Shown: positions 16,470 to 25,766, counted from the stretch's first letter. The stretch: 64,000 bases of DNA from Actinoplanes philippinensis (GCF_900113015.1 NZ_FONV01000001.1:1-64000), one strand, 5' to 3'. Made by a program: numbers and translations. Notes: generated by a model from the sequence alone, not told the origin.

Positions 16470-17595
16470 CGAGGATCCAATCGGCGATGTACGTCTGCAC
16501 GTGCGCGAAGTGGTCGAGCCCGATGTGCTCGGCGCCGCCCTCGGCCGGGGTGAAGATCCGCAGCTCGCGCCGGGGCGAGTTGACCGCCTGGCGGTAGGAG
16601 CGATGCGCGTACTCCAGTGGGATCTGCCTGTCGTTCTCGCCGTGGCAGATCAGGAACGGCACGGTGATCCGCTCGACGACCCCGTCGAGGTTGACCGCCT
16701 CGGCCTTCTTGATGAACGTGTCGAGGTCGTTCTCGCCCCACACCCAGAGCACGTGGTCCCAGTAGTGCGGGACCGGGTTCTCGCCCTCGCGGTCCAGGCG
16801 GCGTTTCTGCACGGCGCCCCAGTCGTGGTTCGCTCCCCAGGCGACGCAGAGGGCGAGCCGCTTCTCGAAGGCGGCCGCCCGGGGGGCGTAGTAGCCGCCC
16901 AGCGACCAGCCGACCAGCCCGATCCGCGCGGGCACCACGTCGTCGCGGGTGAGCAGGTAGTCGACGCAGGCCGCGGCCCAGTCCTCGGTCTCGACGCGGG
17001 AGGTCAGCCCGAGGAAGCGCAGCGCCTCGCCGCTGCCGGGGCAGTCGACCATCAGCGTGTTGATGCCCCGGGCGGCCAGCTCGTGCGCGAAACCCGACGC
17101 GTACATGTGCTCCTTGGTCGAGTCGAGCCCGTTCCAGAGGATGATCGTCGGCGCCGGCGCGTCCGTGGCCTTCGTGAAGTACGCCGGGAGCAGGGCGCCC
17201 TCGAACGGGATCGCGACGCGGGTGGTGTTCGGGTCGATCAGGTCGAACACCTTCTGCTGCAGGTCGAGGAGCCGCTGGTAGAACGCCTTGCGGCCGGGCG
17301 AGGTGGCGCTCTGCATCCGCTCGGCCTGGGCCAGGTAGTTGGTGGCCCGCCGATACTTCTGCCCGGCGGTACGGGTGTGCCCGGCGGCCTCGTCGGCGGC
17401 GGCCTGCGCTGCCAGGTCCTCGGCGACGGCGGCCCAGGAGGCCATGAACTCCTTGGTGCCCACGTCGGAGCCCTGCGCGGCGAGCTCCCTGATCGGGCGG
17501 CACGCGCGGTCCACCTCGTCGATCAGGCCGCCGCTGTTCAGGGTGGCGACGACGCCCAGGTTCCAGACGTAGTTGCCCGGGAAGTACTCGAACAT
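16453..17595 (-). CDS. Alpha/beta hydrolase, 2,6-dihydropseudooxynicotine hydrolase-like
   Basis: 380 aa. The first ~125 residues form a helical lid, followed by the hydrolase core. Nucleophile Ser231 is in GWSLGGYY, the acid Asp322 in CHGENDRQIP and His357 in GGAEHIG. Length and layout match the C-C bond hydrolase of the nicotine pathway (dihydropseudooxynicotine hydrolase) and FrsA-like relatives. It directly follows the FAH gene (TGA then ATG) and overlaps the cyclase gene. In this operon it would cleave a C-C or ester bond after ring opening. Nicotine itself is not implied. Confidence 0.82.
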   Translation of the reverse strand: MFEYFPGNYVWNLGVVATLNSGGLIDEVDRACRPIRELAAQGSDVGTKEFMASWAAVAEDLAAQAAADEAAGHTRTAGQKYRRATNYLAQAERMQSATSPGRKAFYQRLLDLQQKVFDLIDPNTTRVAIPFEGALLPAYFTKATDAPAPTIILWNGLDSTKEHMYASGFAHELAARGINTLMVDCPGSGEALRFLGLTSRVETEDWAAACVDYLLTRDDVVPARIGLVGWSLGGYYAPRAAAFEKRLALCVAWGANHDWGAVQKRRLDREGENPVPHYWDHVLWVWGENDLDTFIKKAEAVNLDGVVERITVPFLICHGENDRQIPLEYAHRSYRQAVNSPRRELRIFTPAEGGAEHIGLDHFAHVQTYIADWILDVLQD

Positions 17596-18516
17596 TCAGT
17601 GCTGCCTTTCTGCGCGGGCCCGAGCCGGGTCACGGCGGCGTGCCGGCGGAAGCGATGCGGTCTCGGCTGCGGAGACGACGCGATTTCTGAGGTGGCCGAG
17701 ACCTTCGACGGTCAGCGTCACCACGTCGCCGTCGCGCAGCGGTGGCGGATCCTGCCGGCCGTTGCGGCCCCACAGCTCGGCCAGGCAGCCGCCGTTGCCG
17801 ACGGTTCCGGAGCCGAGCACGTCACCGGGCACGACCCGGCTGTCCCGGGCGGCCTGGGCGATCATGGTCTCGAAGGTCCAGCCCATGTTGCTGAGCAGGT
17901 CACGGCCGACCTCGACGCCGTTCACCGTGACGTCGCACCACAGGTCCAGGAAGCCGTCGCCGTCCCGGTGGGCGGCCAGCTCGTCGGCGGTGACGATCCA
18001 CGGGCCGAGACTGCTCGCGAAGTCCTTGCCCTTGGCCGGGCCCAGGTTCACCTGCATCTCGCGTTTCTGCAGGTCACGGGCCGACCAATCGTTGAGGATC
18101 GTGTAGCCGAAGATGCTGTTGCCCGGCCCGGCGATCGCGGCGACCTCCAGCTCGAAGTCGCGGTTCACCGACCGGGCCGGGAACGGGACGTCGTCGTCCG
18201 GCCCGTAGATCCGGTGCGGGTTGGTGAAGTAGAAGGCCGGCGCGTCGTACCACGCCTCGGGCACTCCCCCGGAGCCGTCGATGCTGCGCCGGACGCCCTC
18301 GACGTGCTCCTCGAAGGCGACGAAGTCGCGCAGCGTCGCCGGTTGCAGCGGCGCCAGCAGACGCACGGCGGCCATGTCGACCGGATCGGTGGTCTCCACG
18401 GGAGAACCGGAGATGATCTCCAGCATGGTGGGATCGCCGCGGAACGGCAGCACCCGGTCTCCGTCGATCCGTCCCGTCCGGTTCCGGCCCTCGTGCCGGA
18501 AGGTCGCCAGTCTCAT
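17596..18516 (-). CDS. Fumarylacetoacetate hydrolase (FAH) family protein
   Basis: 306 aa. The metal-binding acids are visible as E-x-E in NRDFELEVAAIAG and the following Asp in ILNDWSARDLQKRE. KGKDFASSLGPW and GDVLGSGTVGNGGCLAELWG are FAH-family landmarks. Members hydrolyse acylpyruvates or hydrate/decarboxylate 2-oxo acids from meta-cleavage. The ATG overlaps the dioxygenase stop (ATGA). The position after a ring-cleavage dioxygenase supports action on its product. Confidence 0.88.
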   Translation of the reverse strand: MRLATFRHEGRNRTGRIDGDRVLPFRGDPTMLEIISGSPVETTDPVDMAAVRLLAPLQPATLRDFVAFEEHVEGVRRSIDGSGGVPEAWYDAPAFYFTNPHRIYGPDDDVPFPARSVNRDFELEVAAIAGPGNSIFGYTILNDWSARDLQKREMQVNLGPAKGKDFASSLGPWIVTADELAAHRDGDGFLDLWCDVTVNGVEVGRDLLSNMGWTFETMIAQAARDSRVVPGDVLGSGTVGNGGCLAELWGRNGRQDPPPLRDGDVVTLTVEGLGHLRNRVVSAAETASLPPARRRDPARARAERQH

Positions 18517-19454
18517 ACCGGCGGGGCGACGAAGATGCCGCGGTCGACGTCGTTGAACGACTGCCTGGCGACGAACTCGTTCATCGGGTTCGCGGTCCCC
18601 CACTGGTCGCTGACGGCCGGGTCGGAGAAGTCGTAGAGGTGCGGGTGCCAGGTGTCCTCGTCGAGTTCCTCCAGCTCGGTGGTGTACTCGATGGTGTTGC
18701 CGTGCGGGTCGAGGAAGTAGGAGAACGTGTTGTTCCCGGCCATGTGCCGCCCCGGCCCCCACACCTTCTCGACGCCGCCGCGCAGCAGCCGGCCGGTGCC
18801 GCGCATGTACTCGTCGATGCCGCGCATCTCGAACGACGCGTGGTGCAGGGCGACGTGCGGGCCGCGGGCGACGGCGAGACTGTGGTGCCAGCGGTTGGTC
18901 CGCAAGAACCACATCATCGAGCCCATCCGCGGGTGCATCAGGGTGTCCGAGAGGGCGAAGCCGAGGTGCCGGTCGTAGAAGGCGACGGTCGCCTCCGGGT
19001 TCGGCGAGTTGATCACCACGTGCGAGAGCTTGACCGGGACGGACTCGCCCTCCGCCAGCTTGCGGTGCCGGCGGACGGCCACGTCGGAGGAGACCTCGAC
19101 GGTACGGCCGTCGTTGTCGAAGAAGCGGAAGCCGTACCCCCCGCCCGGGGTCTGGATCCTGCCCGGCTCGTTGATCAGCCGCACGCCGGCCCGGCCGAGA
19201 CGTTCGGCGAGCGCGTCGACGTCGGCCTGGTTCGCGGCGCCGAAGGCGATCAGGTCGAGCCGCTTCTCGGCGGCCTTGCGCAGCCGCACCGAGTACTGCT
19301 CGGGCGACCCGGCCGCGGCCAGGAAGGCGATGCCCTCGTCGGTGGTCTCGGCGTCCAGGCCCCACATGGTCGTGTAGAAATCGAGCTGCCGGTCGTAGTC
19401 CGGCACGGCCAGGTCGACGTGGCGCAGGTGGGTGATGAGGCGTTCGTCGGTCAT
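18513..19454 (-). CDS. Extradiol ring-cleavage dioxygenase, VOC superfamily
   Basis: 313 aa, the size of two-domain type I extradiol dioxygenases. The iron ligands fit H in KLSHVVIN, H in VALHHASFEM and E in GNTIEYTTE of the second domain; the first domain (ITHLRHVDLAVPDYDRQLDFY) is the catalytically silent repeat. It would open a catechol-type ring beside a hydroxyl. It is preceded by a flavin monooxygenase that could make the diol, and followed by an FAH hydrolase. The ATG has AAAGGA about 7 nt upstream. Ring substrate unknown. Confidence 0.88.
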   Translation of the reverse strand: MTDERLITHLRHVDLAVPDYDRQLDFYTTMWGLDAETTDEGIAFLAAAGSPEQYSVRLRKAAEKRLDLIAFGAANQADVDALAERLGRAGVRLINEPGRIQTPGGGYGFRFFDNDGRTVEVSSDVAVRRHRKLAEGESVPVKLSHVVINSPNPEATVAFYDRHLGFALSDTLMHPRMGSMMWFLRTNRWHHSLAVARGPHVALHHASFEMRGIDEYMRGTGRLLRGGVEKVWGPGRHMAGNNTFSYFLDPHGNTIEYTTELEELDEDTWHPHLYDFSDPAVSDQWGTANPMNEFVARQSFNDVDRGIFVAPPV

Positions 19455-19465
19455 CGGGGTTCCTT

Positions 19466-20584
19466 TCAGGCCGGCGTGGCGACGAGGTCGGCGACGCGGG
19501 CCATCAGTCCGGGGACGTCGCCGCGCTCGCGGGCGAGCAGCCAGCGGGTCATTTGCAGGGAGGCCTCGACGACCGTCCTGGCGCGGTCGAGGCGGCGGGC
19601 GGTGAACTCCTGCCACAGCCCGTCGGTGAGCGTGTCGTCGCGCAGCAGCAGCTCGGCGAGCACCGACGCGTCCTCGAGGGCCTGCGCGGCGCCCTGGGCG
19701 AGGGTGGGCGGGCAGCTGTGCGCGGCGTCGCCGATCAGGACCACGCCGCCGCGGTTCCAGGGGCCGTCGATGACGTGGCTCTCGAAGGCGGTGTAGTTGA
19801 CGCGGGCCGGGTCGGTCAGGTTCTCCCGGATCTCGTCCCACGGCCCGTGGTACGCGCCGGCCAGCTCCCGCATCGTGGCGAGGGCTTCCTCCGGGGTCAG
19901 GCCGGACCGGTCCCGCACGTCCTCGACCAGGTACGCGTAGAGCGTGTCCGCCCCGGTCGGGCAGTAGCCGGCGATGTAGGCGGGCCCGCCGTAGACCAGG
20001 TCGGTCCGGGTCACGCTCGCCGGCCGTCCGGTGAACGCGCGCCAGATGCCCATGCCGACCGGCTGCGGCTCGACGTCGATGCCGAGCTGCCGCCGGGTCC
20101 AGGAGCGCAGCCCGTCCGCGCCGATCACCAGGTCGTAGGCGCCGGCCGTGCCGTCGCTGAACGTGACCGCGGTGCCGTCCAGGGAGGTGGGTCGCACGCC
20201 GAAACGGATCGCCACCCCGGCCGACGAGGCACGGTCGACCAGGATCCTGGCGAGCGTGGGCCGGTACATGCCGAGGGTGACGGGCAGATCCTCGCCGCCG
20301 GTGCGGACCCCGGTGAACTCGGCGATCAGGGTGCCGGCCGGGTCCGGGGCGCGCATGCCGAGCATGTCGAAGGCATATCCCTCGGCGGCCGCGCGCTCCC
20401 AGACACCGAGTCCGCGCAGCACGCGCAACGCGTTGCCCTGCAGGGTGATGCCCGAGCCGGCGGCGGCCACATCGGGTTGGACATCGACCAGGTCGACCGT
20501 GACGCCGCCATCAGCGAGCAGGATGGCCACGGCGGCCCCCGCCGCACCGCCACCGATGACCAGAACATTACGAACTGCCGGCAC
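19466..20584 (-). CDS. FAD-dependent aromatic-ring monooxygenase
   Basis: 372 aa. The N-terminal dinucleotide fold reads VLVIGGGAAGAAVAILLADGG. The DG motif is in LVIGADGLRSWTR, and the second FAD motif is GGVVLIGDAAHSCPPTLAQG. This is the class A flavoprotein hydroxylase layout (salicylate and 3-hydroxybenzoate hydroxylase type), using NAD(P)H and O2. The GTG at 20584 is chosen because GAAGGG lies upstream and the Rossmann fold starts at once. It is first gene of the minus-strand operon and divergent from the LysR gene, and likely creates the diol for the extradiol enzyme. Confidence 0.88.
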   Translation of the reverse strand: MPAVRNVLVIGGGAAGAAVAILLADGGVTVDLVDVQPDVAAAGSGITLQGNALRVLRGLGVWERAAAEGYAFDMLGMRAPDPAGTLIAEFTGVRTGGEDLPVTLGMYRPTLARILVDRASSAGVAIRFGVRPTSLDGTAVTFSDGTAGAYDLVIGADGLRSWTRRQLGIDVEPQPVGMGIWRAFTGRPASVTRTDLVYGGPAYIAGYCPTGADTLYAYLVEDVRDRSGLTPEEALATMRELAGAYHGPWDEIRENLTDPARVNYTAFESHVIDGPWNRGGVVLIGDAAHSCPPTLAQGAAQALEDASVLAELLLRDDTLTDGLWQEFTARRLDRARTVVEASLQMTRWLLARERGDVPGLMARVADLVATPA

Positions 20585-20672
20585 GGCGGTTTCCCTTCTG
20601 TTACCCCTGTGACTGGGACCACTGTCCGGTGGCCATGGGTCATCAGGGAAGCTCAAGTTGGTGATCGCGGCC

Positions 20673-20687
20673 ATAGGCGAGACTTAT
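20673..20687. promoter_or_regulatory. Candidate LysR-binding site (T-N11-A type)
   Basis: ATAGGCGAGACTTAT has the interrupted dyad ATA-N9-TAT, with T and A 11 bases apart, as LysR-type sites have. It lies between the divergent monooxygenase and LysR genes, at the probable LysR promoter -10 (TATAGT, 20685-20690), which fits autoregulation. Confidence 0.4.
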
Positions 20688-20696
20688 AGTGACCGG

Positions 20697-21626
20697 GTGG
20701 CCGTCGACCGGATATTGGCTAACCTCGATCTCAACCTGCTCGTCACTCTCGACGCTCTGCTCCGGGAGCGCAACGTGACCCGGACCGCGGAACGGCTCGG
20801 GGTCAGCCAGCCGGCGGTCAGCGGCGCGCTCGGGCGGCTGCGGCGGCACTTCGGTGATCAGCTGCTGGTCCGGGTCGGCAACCGGTACGACCTGACCCCG
20901 CTCGCCACCCGGGTCGCCGCCCTCACCGGGCCGGCGCTGGCCGGGGTGCGCCGGGTCTTCGACGCGACCGCCGAGTTCGACCCGTCCGGGCTGGACCGGG
21001 AGTTCACCGTCGTCAGCTCCGACTACGCGGCGACGATCCTCGGGCCGTTGATCGCCCGGCGGTTCGCGGCGCAGGCCCCGGGCGCCCGGCTGCGGCTGCA
21101 GCAGACCACGCCGTACGCGGTGGACCACGCCGCCGACACACTGCGCAGCGCCGACGGGCTGATCATCCCGCACGGGTTCGTCACCGGACTGCCCTATCTG
21201 GACCTCTACACCGACCGCTGGGTGTGCGTGGTGTCCGGCGACCATCCGGACGTCGGTGACGCGCTCACCCTGGACCTGCTGGGCGAACTGCCGTGGGTGG
21301 TGATCTTCGACCGGCCGACCGCGTTCGCCCCGGCCGCCCGGCAGCTGCGGATGCTCGGCATCGAGGCGCGGATCGAGGTGGTCGTCGACGGGTTCGCGCA
21401 GATGCCGTTCCTGGTCGCCGGCACCCGGCGGGTCGCGCTGCTGCAGGAGCGCCTGGCCCGGCTGGTCGGCCCGGTCGCCGGGACCCGGATGCTGGACTGC
21501 CCGTTCGAGGTGGTCCCGGTGGCCGAGGCGTTCTGGTGGAACCCGATCCACCGCAACGACCCGGCACACATGTGGTTGCGCGACGTCCTGCTGGAGGCCG
21601 CCGCGGAGCTGCGCCCATCAGCCTGA
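20697..21626 (+). CDS. LysR-family transcriptional regulator
   Basis: 309 aa from the GTG at 20697. The N-terminal winged helix (NLDLNLLVTLDALLRERNVTR, GVSQPAVSGALGRLRRHFGD) is NodD/LinR-like within LysR. The rest is the two-lobed effector domain (FTVVSSDYAATILGPLIARRF). It is divergent from the ring-cleavage operon and probably activates it when an aromatic effector is bound. A TATAGT box about 7-12 bp before the GTG suggests a short or absent leader. An upstream TTG at 20658 is in frame. Confidence 0.88.
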   Translation: MAVDRILANLDLNLLVTLDALLRERNVTRTAERLGVSQPAVSGALGRLRRHFGDQLLVRVGNRYDLTPLATRVAALTGPALAGVRRVFDATAEFDPSGLDREFTVVSSDYAATILGPLIARRFAAQAPGARLRLQQTTPYAVDHAADTLRSADGLIIPHGFVTGLPYLDLYTDRWVCVVSGDHPDVGDALTLDLLGELPWVVIFDRPTAFAPAARQLRMLGIEARIEVVVDGFAQMPFLVAGTRRVALLQERLARLVGPVAGTRMLDCPFEVVPVAEAFWWNPIHRNDPAHMWLRDVLLEAAAELRPSA

Positions 21627-21730
21627 GTTATGGGGACCATCAGCGGATCCGTCTTCCGCTGATGGCGGGCGCCCGCCGATAGTCAGGTCCACCGCGCGTG
21701 ACCTGGACCACTCTCGATGAAGGGCCTTCC

Positions 21731-22912
21731 ATGCCCGCTGTTCTCCAGCGCCGAGCCGGACTCCCGCAACTCGTCCTATTGCTCGCCGGCAGCTGCCTGT
21801 CCGTCCTCGGCGCCGTCCTCATCGCGCCCGTGCTGCCGCAGATGACCGCCCACTTCGCCGGCACGCCCGGCGCCGACGTGCTGGTGCCGATCGTCCTCAC
21901 CGTCCCGGCCCTGATCATCGGCCTGACCGCGCCGTTCGCCGGGTTCATCGCCGACCGGATCGACCGCAAACGGGTGCTGATCCTCGCGATGGCCGGCTAC
22001 ACGATCTTCGGGACCGCGCCGCTCTACCTGGACACCCTCGGCGCGATCATCGGCAGCCGGGTCCTCGTCGGACTCTGCGAGGCCGCGATCATGACATGCT
22101 GCACGACGCTGATCGCCGACTACTGGTCCGGGCCGCGGCGCAGCCGGTACCTCGGGTTGCAGACGTTGCTCGCGTCGGTGTCGGCCACGGTGTTCCTCGC
22201 CGCCGGCGGGGCGCTCGGCTCGTCCGGCTGGCGCACGCCGTTCTGGCTCTACCTCGCGGCGGCGCTGCTGGCCGTACCCATGGCGCTGTTGATCTGGCAG
22301 CCCCCGGCCACGGCGAACCGTGAGCTGCCGCCGGCCCCCTGGCGTCAGCTACGGGTTCCGTGCCTGGTGACGTTGGCCGGCGGCATCGTCTTCTACGCCC
22401 TGATCGTCGAGCTGTCGTTCGTCCTCGACGAGGCCGGCGTCACCGCCACCGCCACGATCGGCGCGCTCAGCGCCCTGATGTCGCTGGCGACCGCGCTCGC
22501 CGCCGGCTCGTTCGCCAAGCTCTCCGGCCGCACCCCGCGGCAGCTCGTGCCGGTCGCGTTCGGGCTGTCCGCCGCCGGCCTGCTGGTCATCTGGTCGAGC
22601 GGCGCGGTCCCGGTGATCACCGTGGGCGCGGTCCTCACCGGCGCCGGCACCGGCCTGCTGCTCCCGGTCCTGGTGACGTGGGCCACCAACGGCCTGTCCT
22701 TCGCCGAACGCGGCCGCGGCACCGGCCTCTGGACCGGCACCCTCTTCGTCGGCGAGTTCCTCTCGCCGATCCTGATCACCGCGCTGGCCGGCGCCTTCGG
22801 CGGCCTCCGCCCGGCACTCGGCGTCCTCGGCATCCTCACCGCGATCCTCGCGGCGGCATCGCTCGCGATCATCCCGCGCACTGCGGGCCCGCTCGACGTC
22901 ACCCACGATTGA
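21731..22912 (+). CDS. MFS transporter
   Basis: 393 aa with about 12 membrane helices. The loop 2-3 motif is GFIADRIDRKRVLI, and helix 4-5 has GLCEAAIMTCCTTLIADYW. It resembles small-molecule MFS permeases of the aromatic acid or drug type. The ATG at 21731 has GAAGGGCC upstream. It lies 104 nt after the LysR gene on the same strand, so probably imports the pathway substrate or exports a toxic intermediate. Direction of transport cannot be told. Confidence 0.85.
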   Translation: MPAVLQRRAGLPQLVLLLAGSCLSVLGAVLIAPVLPQMTAHFAGTPGADVLVPIVLTVPALIIGLTAPFAGFIADRIDRKRVLILAMAGYTIFGTAPLYLDTLGAIIGSRVLVGLCEAAIMTCCTTLIADYWSGPRRSRYLGLQTLLASVSATVFLAAGGALGSSGWRTPFWLYLAAALLAVPMALLIWQPPATANRELPPAPWRQLRVPCLVTLAGGIVFYALIVELSFVLDEAGVTATATIGALSALMSLATALAAGSFAKLSGRTPRQLVPVAFGLSAAGLLVIWSSGAVPVITVGAVLTGAGTGLLLPVLVTWATNGLSFAERGRGTGLWTGTLFVGEFLSPILITALAGAFGGLRPALGVLGILTAILAAASLAIIPRTAGPLDVTHD

Positions 22913-22980
22913 GGACCCTTTTCCGGTACGGCCACCCGTCACCGCCCGGACCGGACACGGACTCGCGCCGGCGGCGACTG

Positions 22981-23814
22981 TCAGACGCCTGGCGCGCGCC
23001 ACCAGCGGTCGAGCGGGGTGACCGGCAGCGCCCGCTTGTGCCGGGTCGCCAGGAACATCCGCTCCACCCGGGCCGCCACCTCCGCGGTGACCTCGGCCCC
23101 CTCCAGGTAGTCGTCGATCTCGCGATAGGTGAGCCCGAGCGCCACCTCGTCGGGCAGCGCCGGGCGATCGTCCTCCAGGTCCGCGGTCGGCACCTTCTGC
23201 CAGGTGCTCGGCGGCGCGCCCAGCTCCCGCAGCAGCGCGGCGCCCTGCCCCTTGGTCAGGCCGGTCAGCGGGGTGACGTCGACGCCGCCGTCCCCGTATT
23301 TGGTGAAGAACCCGGTCACCGCCTCCGCGGCGTGGTCGGTGCCGGCGACCAGCAGGCCGAGCTGCCCGGCGATCGCATACTGGGCGACCATCCGCTCCCG
23401 GGCCTTCACGTTGCCGCGGACGAAATCCCGCAGCCCGTCGCCCAGCCCGGCCGCGACCGCGGCGCCCACCGCGTCGGCGCCCGGTTTCACGTCGACCTCG
23501 ATCGACCGGTCCGGGCCGATGAACGCGAGAGCCGCCTGCGCGTCCACCTCGTCCGCCTGGACCCCGTAGGGCAGGCGCACCGCGACGAACACGGCGTCAC
23601 CGCCCTCGGCCCGCAGCTCCTCGCACGCCAGCTGGCACAGGCGGCCGGCCAGGGTGCTGTCCTGTCCCCCGCTGATGCCCAGCACGTAACCGCCGGCCGG
23701 GGTCGACCGCAGATAGTCCTTCAGGAATCCGACCCGGGCCCGGATCTCCTCCGCCGGCTCGACGACCGCCTGGACACCCAGCTCAGCGAGGATCCGCTCG
23801 CGAAGATTCGCCAC
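22981..23814 (-). CDS. nadE: NH3-dependent NAD+ synthetase
   Basis: 277 aa, the size of the glutaminase-free bacterial NadE. The PP-loop ATP-binding motif is [32 protein letters not shown] and [11 protein letters not shown] are the canonical deamido-NAD and ATP contacts, and [17 protein letters not shown] lines the active site. It adenylates nicotinate adenine dinucleotide and amidates it with ammonia, the last step of NAD synthesis. It appears monocistronic. Confidence 0.96.
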   Translation of the reverse strand: MANLRERILAELGVQAVVEPAEEIRARVGFLKDYLRSTPAGGYVLGISGGQDSTLAGRLCQLACEELRAEGGDAVFVAVRLPYGVQADEVDAQAALAFIGPDRSIEVDVKPGADAVGAAVAAGLGDGLRDFVRGNVKARERMVAQYAIAGQLGLLVAGTDHAAEAVTGFFTKYGDGGVDVTPLTGLTKGQGAALLRELGAPPSTWQKVPTADLEDDRPALPDEVALGLTYREIDDYLEGAEVTAEVAARVERMFLATRHKRALPVTPLDRWWRAPGV

Positions 23815-23843
23815 CCACCCACCCTAGGCGACGCGGCCGGACA

Positions 23844-24419
23844 CTACCGGGGGCTCACCGCGGTGGCGGGCAGCCGGCGGGCCGAGCCGTAGGAGGTGCC
23901 GGCCCGGTCGCGTTCCAGCCAGCCGGACTCGACGAGCATCCGGCGGACCGCTGCGACGTCGTCGGCGGCGGCGGCGATGCGGTCGTTGACCTCGGCCTCG
24001 CTGAGCACGCCGTCGACCGCGAGGAACCGGGCGAACAACTCGGCCATCTGCTGGGCACGCTCACTCAGGGTGGGCGGCAGGCTGGTCAGCCGGCCGTGCG
24101 AGAAGAACGACTTGAGCTGCGGATACTCCGACAGCAGCGGGGCGATCGGCTGGGTCCGGTCGAGAGCCTGGGCGGCCTCGCGCAGCACCCCGTCACGCAC
24201 CCGGTAGTAGCCGTTGCCGGAGCCGGTCGCCACGTCGGCGCCGACCAGACGGCCGAGCAGCTCGGCGGCCTCGGCCTGCGGCACGTCCAGGTGGATCGAC
24301 ATCTCGAAGATGGTGACACCGTCCTTGCCGTGGCGCGCCAGCTCGGCGAAGGCCCGGCAGCGGATCGGGTGGGACAGCAGCATCAGCAGGCCGGCGGCGT
24401 GTGCGGCTTCAACGGACAT
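23844..24419 (-). CDS. ArsR-type winged-helix regulator with DUF2087 domain
   Basis: 191 aa. The N-terminal ~85 residues are a helix-turn-helix (LSHPIRCRAFAELARHGKDG, MSIHLDVPQAEAAELLGRL). The C-terminal ~60 residues (AELFARFLAVDGVLSEAEVN, DVAAVRRMLVESGWLERD, GTSYG) match DUF2087, often fused to regulators. No cysteine metal site is seen, so metal sensing is unlikely. ATG at 24419; a GTG two codons upstream is equally possible. Target unknown. Confidence 0.8.
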   Translation of the reverse strand: MSVEAAHAAGLLMLLSHPIRCRAFAELARHGKDGVTIFEMSIHLDVPQAEAAELLGRLVGADVATGSGNGYYRVRDGVLREAAQALDRTQPIAPLLSEYPQLKSFFSHGRLTSLPPTLSERAQQMAELFARFLAVDGVLSEAEVNDRIAAAADDVAAVRRMLVESGWLERDRAGTSYGSARRLPATAVSPR

Positions 24420-24614
24420 CCCCACACCGTAGGCACGCCCCCGCCCCGCGGCACCCGATTTTCACATTGACTTAACTCTATCGATGGTCCAGGCTGTGCC
24501 CAGCACTGCCGCCGGAGCCACGCGGCGCGCGCGAGCCTGGGCAGCTCGGCGCGCACATCCACCGCAGGCGGGTCGTCGACGCGACGGCCCCGAGCTCAGG
24601 AGTGCTGAGTTCAG

Positions 24615-25709
24615 ATGCTCAAACCCGTACGCATCAAGTTGTTGATCTCCGCTGTGGTCGCGGCGCTGGCCGCGACGCTCGCCGTCCTCGCCGCGCACAG
24701 CGGCCCGGCCGCCGCCCACGGCAACGTGGTCGGCCCGGCCTCGCGCAACTACGGTTGCTTCGAACGCTGGGGATCGAAGTTCCAGGATCCGACAATGGCC
24801 ACCTCCGACCCGATGTGCTGGCAGGCGTGGCAGGCCGACCCGAACGCCATGTGGAACTGGAACGGCCTGTTCCGCGAGGGTGTGGCCGGCCAGCACGAGA
24901 CGGCCGTCCCCGACGGGCAGCTGTGCAGCGCCGGGCACACCGTGGCCGGACGCTACAACAGCATGGACGTGCCCGGTGACTGGAAGGCCACCTCGATCGG
25001 CAACTCGTTCACCCTGTCCCTGTTCGACGGGGCCCGGCACGGCGCCGACTACATCCGGATCTACGTGACCAAGCCGGGCTACAACCCGGTCACCACCCCG
25101 CTCAAGTGGTCCGACCTGGAACTGATCAAGTCGGTGCCGAACACCCCGGCCGCGCAGTGGACGCAGCAGCTGTCCAACGGTGTGCAGATCGACATCCCGG
25201 CCGGCGTGTCCGGGCGGTCCGGGCGGGCCATGCTCTACACGATCTGGCAGGCCAGCCACGCGGACCAGTCGTACTACTTCTGCAGCGACGTGAACTTCGG
25301 CGGCACCACCAACCCGTCGCCGTCGAACCCGTCGTCCCCCTCCCCCTCCAACCCCTCCTCGCCGTCGCCGTCCACCTCGGTCTCGCCGAGCACCTCCACC
25401 CCGCCGGTCACCGGCTCCTGCGCCGCCACCCACACGGTGACGTCACAGTGGTCCGGCGGCTTCCAGGGCGAGGTCAAGGTGACCGCGGGCAGCGCCGCCA
25501 TCAAGAGCTGGACGGTGACTCTCACCTACCCCGGCACGGCGCCGATCGCCCAGACGTGGAACGCGACCCTGACCACGAACGGCAACACGGCCCAGGCGAC
25601 GAACGTGTCGTACAACGGCGGTGTCGCGGCCGGAGCCAGCACCAGTTTCGGGTTCCTCGGCTCGGGCACCGCATCGACGCCCACGATCACCTGTACCGCC
25701 ACCACATGA
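24615..25709 (+). CDS. Secreted lytic polysaccharide monooxygenase (AA10) with CBM2
   Basis: 364 aa. A Sec-type signal peptide ends at AAA before His35, which becomes the free N-terminal His of the copper brace (HGNVVGPASRNYG); the second brace His is ~108 in CSAGHTVAGRY. The catalytic domain runs to about residue 225, then comes a Pro/Ser linker (NPSSPSPSNPSS) and a C-terminal CBM2-like domain (~265-364) with Cys at both ends and conserved Trp. AA10 enzymes oxidatively cleave chitin or cellulose; CBM2 favours cellulose or chitin. A CelR-type operator lies downstream rather than upstream. A/T-richer sequence around 24461-24485 may hold the promoter. Confidence 0.93.
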   Translation: MLKPVRIKLLISAVVAALAATLAVLAAHSGPAAAHGNVVGPASRNYGCFERWGSKFQDPTMATSDPMCWQAWQADPNAMWNWNGLFREGVAGQHETAVPDGQLCSAGHTVAGRYNSMDVPGDWKATSIGNSFTLSLFDGARHGADYIRIYVTKPGYNPVTTPLKWSDLELIKSVPNTPAAQWTQQLSNGVQIDIPAGVSGRSGRAMLYTIWQASHADQSYYFCSDVNFGGTTNPSPSNPSSPSPSNPSSPSPSTSVSPSTSTPPVTGSCAATHTVTSQWSGGFQGEVKVTAGSAAIKSWTVTLTYPGTAPIAQTWNATLTTNGNTAQATNVSYNGGVAAGASTSFGFLGSGTASTPTITCTATT

Positions 25710-25752
25710 CATCTCCCCTCATCGATTCATTTTTGTTACAGTGCGATTAAGG

Positions 25753-25766
25753 TGGGAGCGCTCCCA
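25753..25766. promoter_or_regulatory. CebR/CelR-type operator box
   Basis: TGGGAGCGCTCCCA is the perfect 14-bp palindrome bound by CelR/CebR-type LacI regulators of cellulose and cello-oligosaccharide genes in actinobacteria. It lies 44 bp after the LPMO stop. No plausible regulated gene starts within 490 bp downstream on the plus strand. Confidence 0.75.

Noticed and set aside
16075..18636. 853-codon plus-strand open frame over the ring-cleavage operon
   Set aside because: Antisense to cyclase, hydrolase and FAH genes that show catalytic residues. No start signal or domain.
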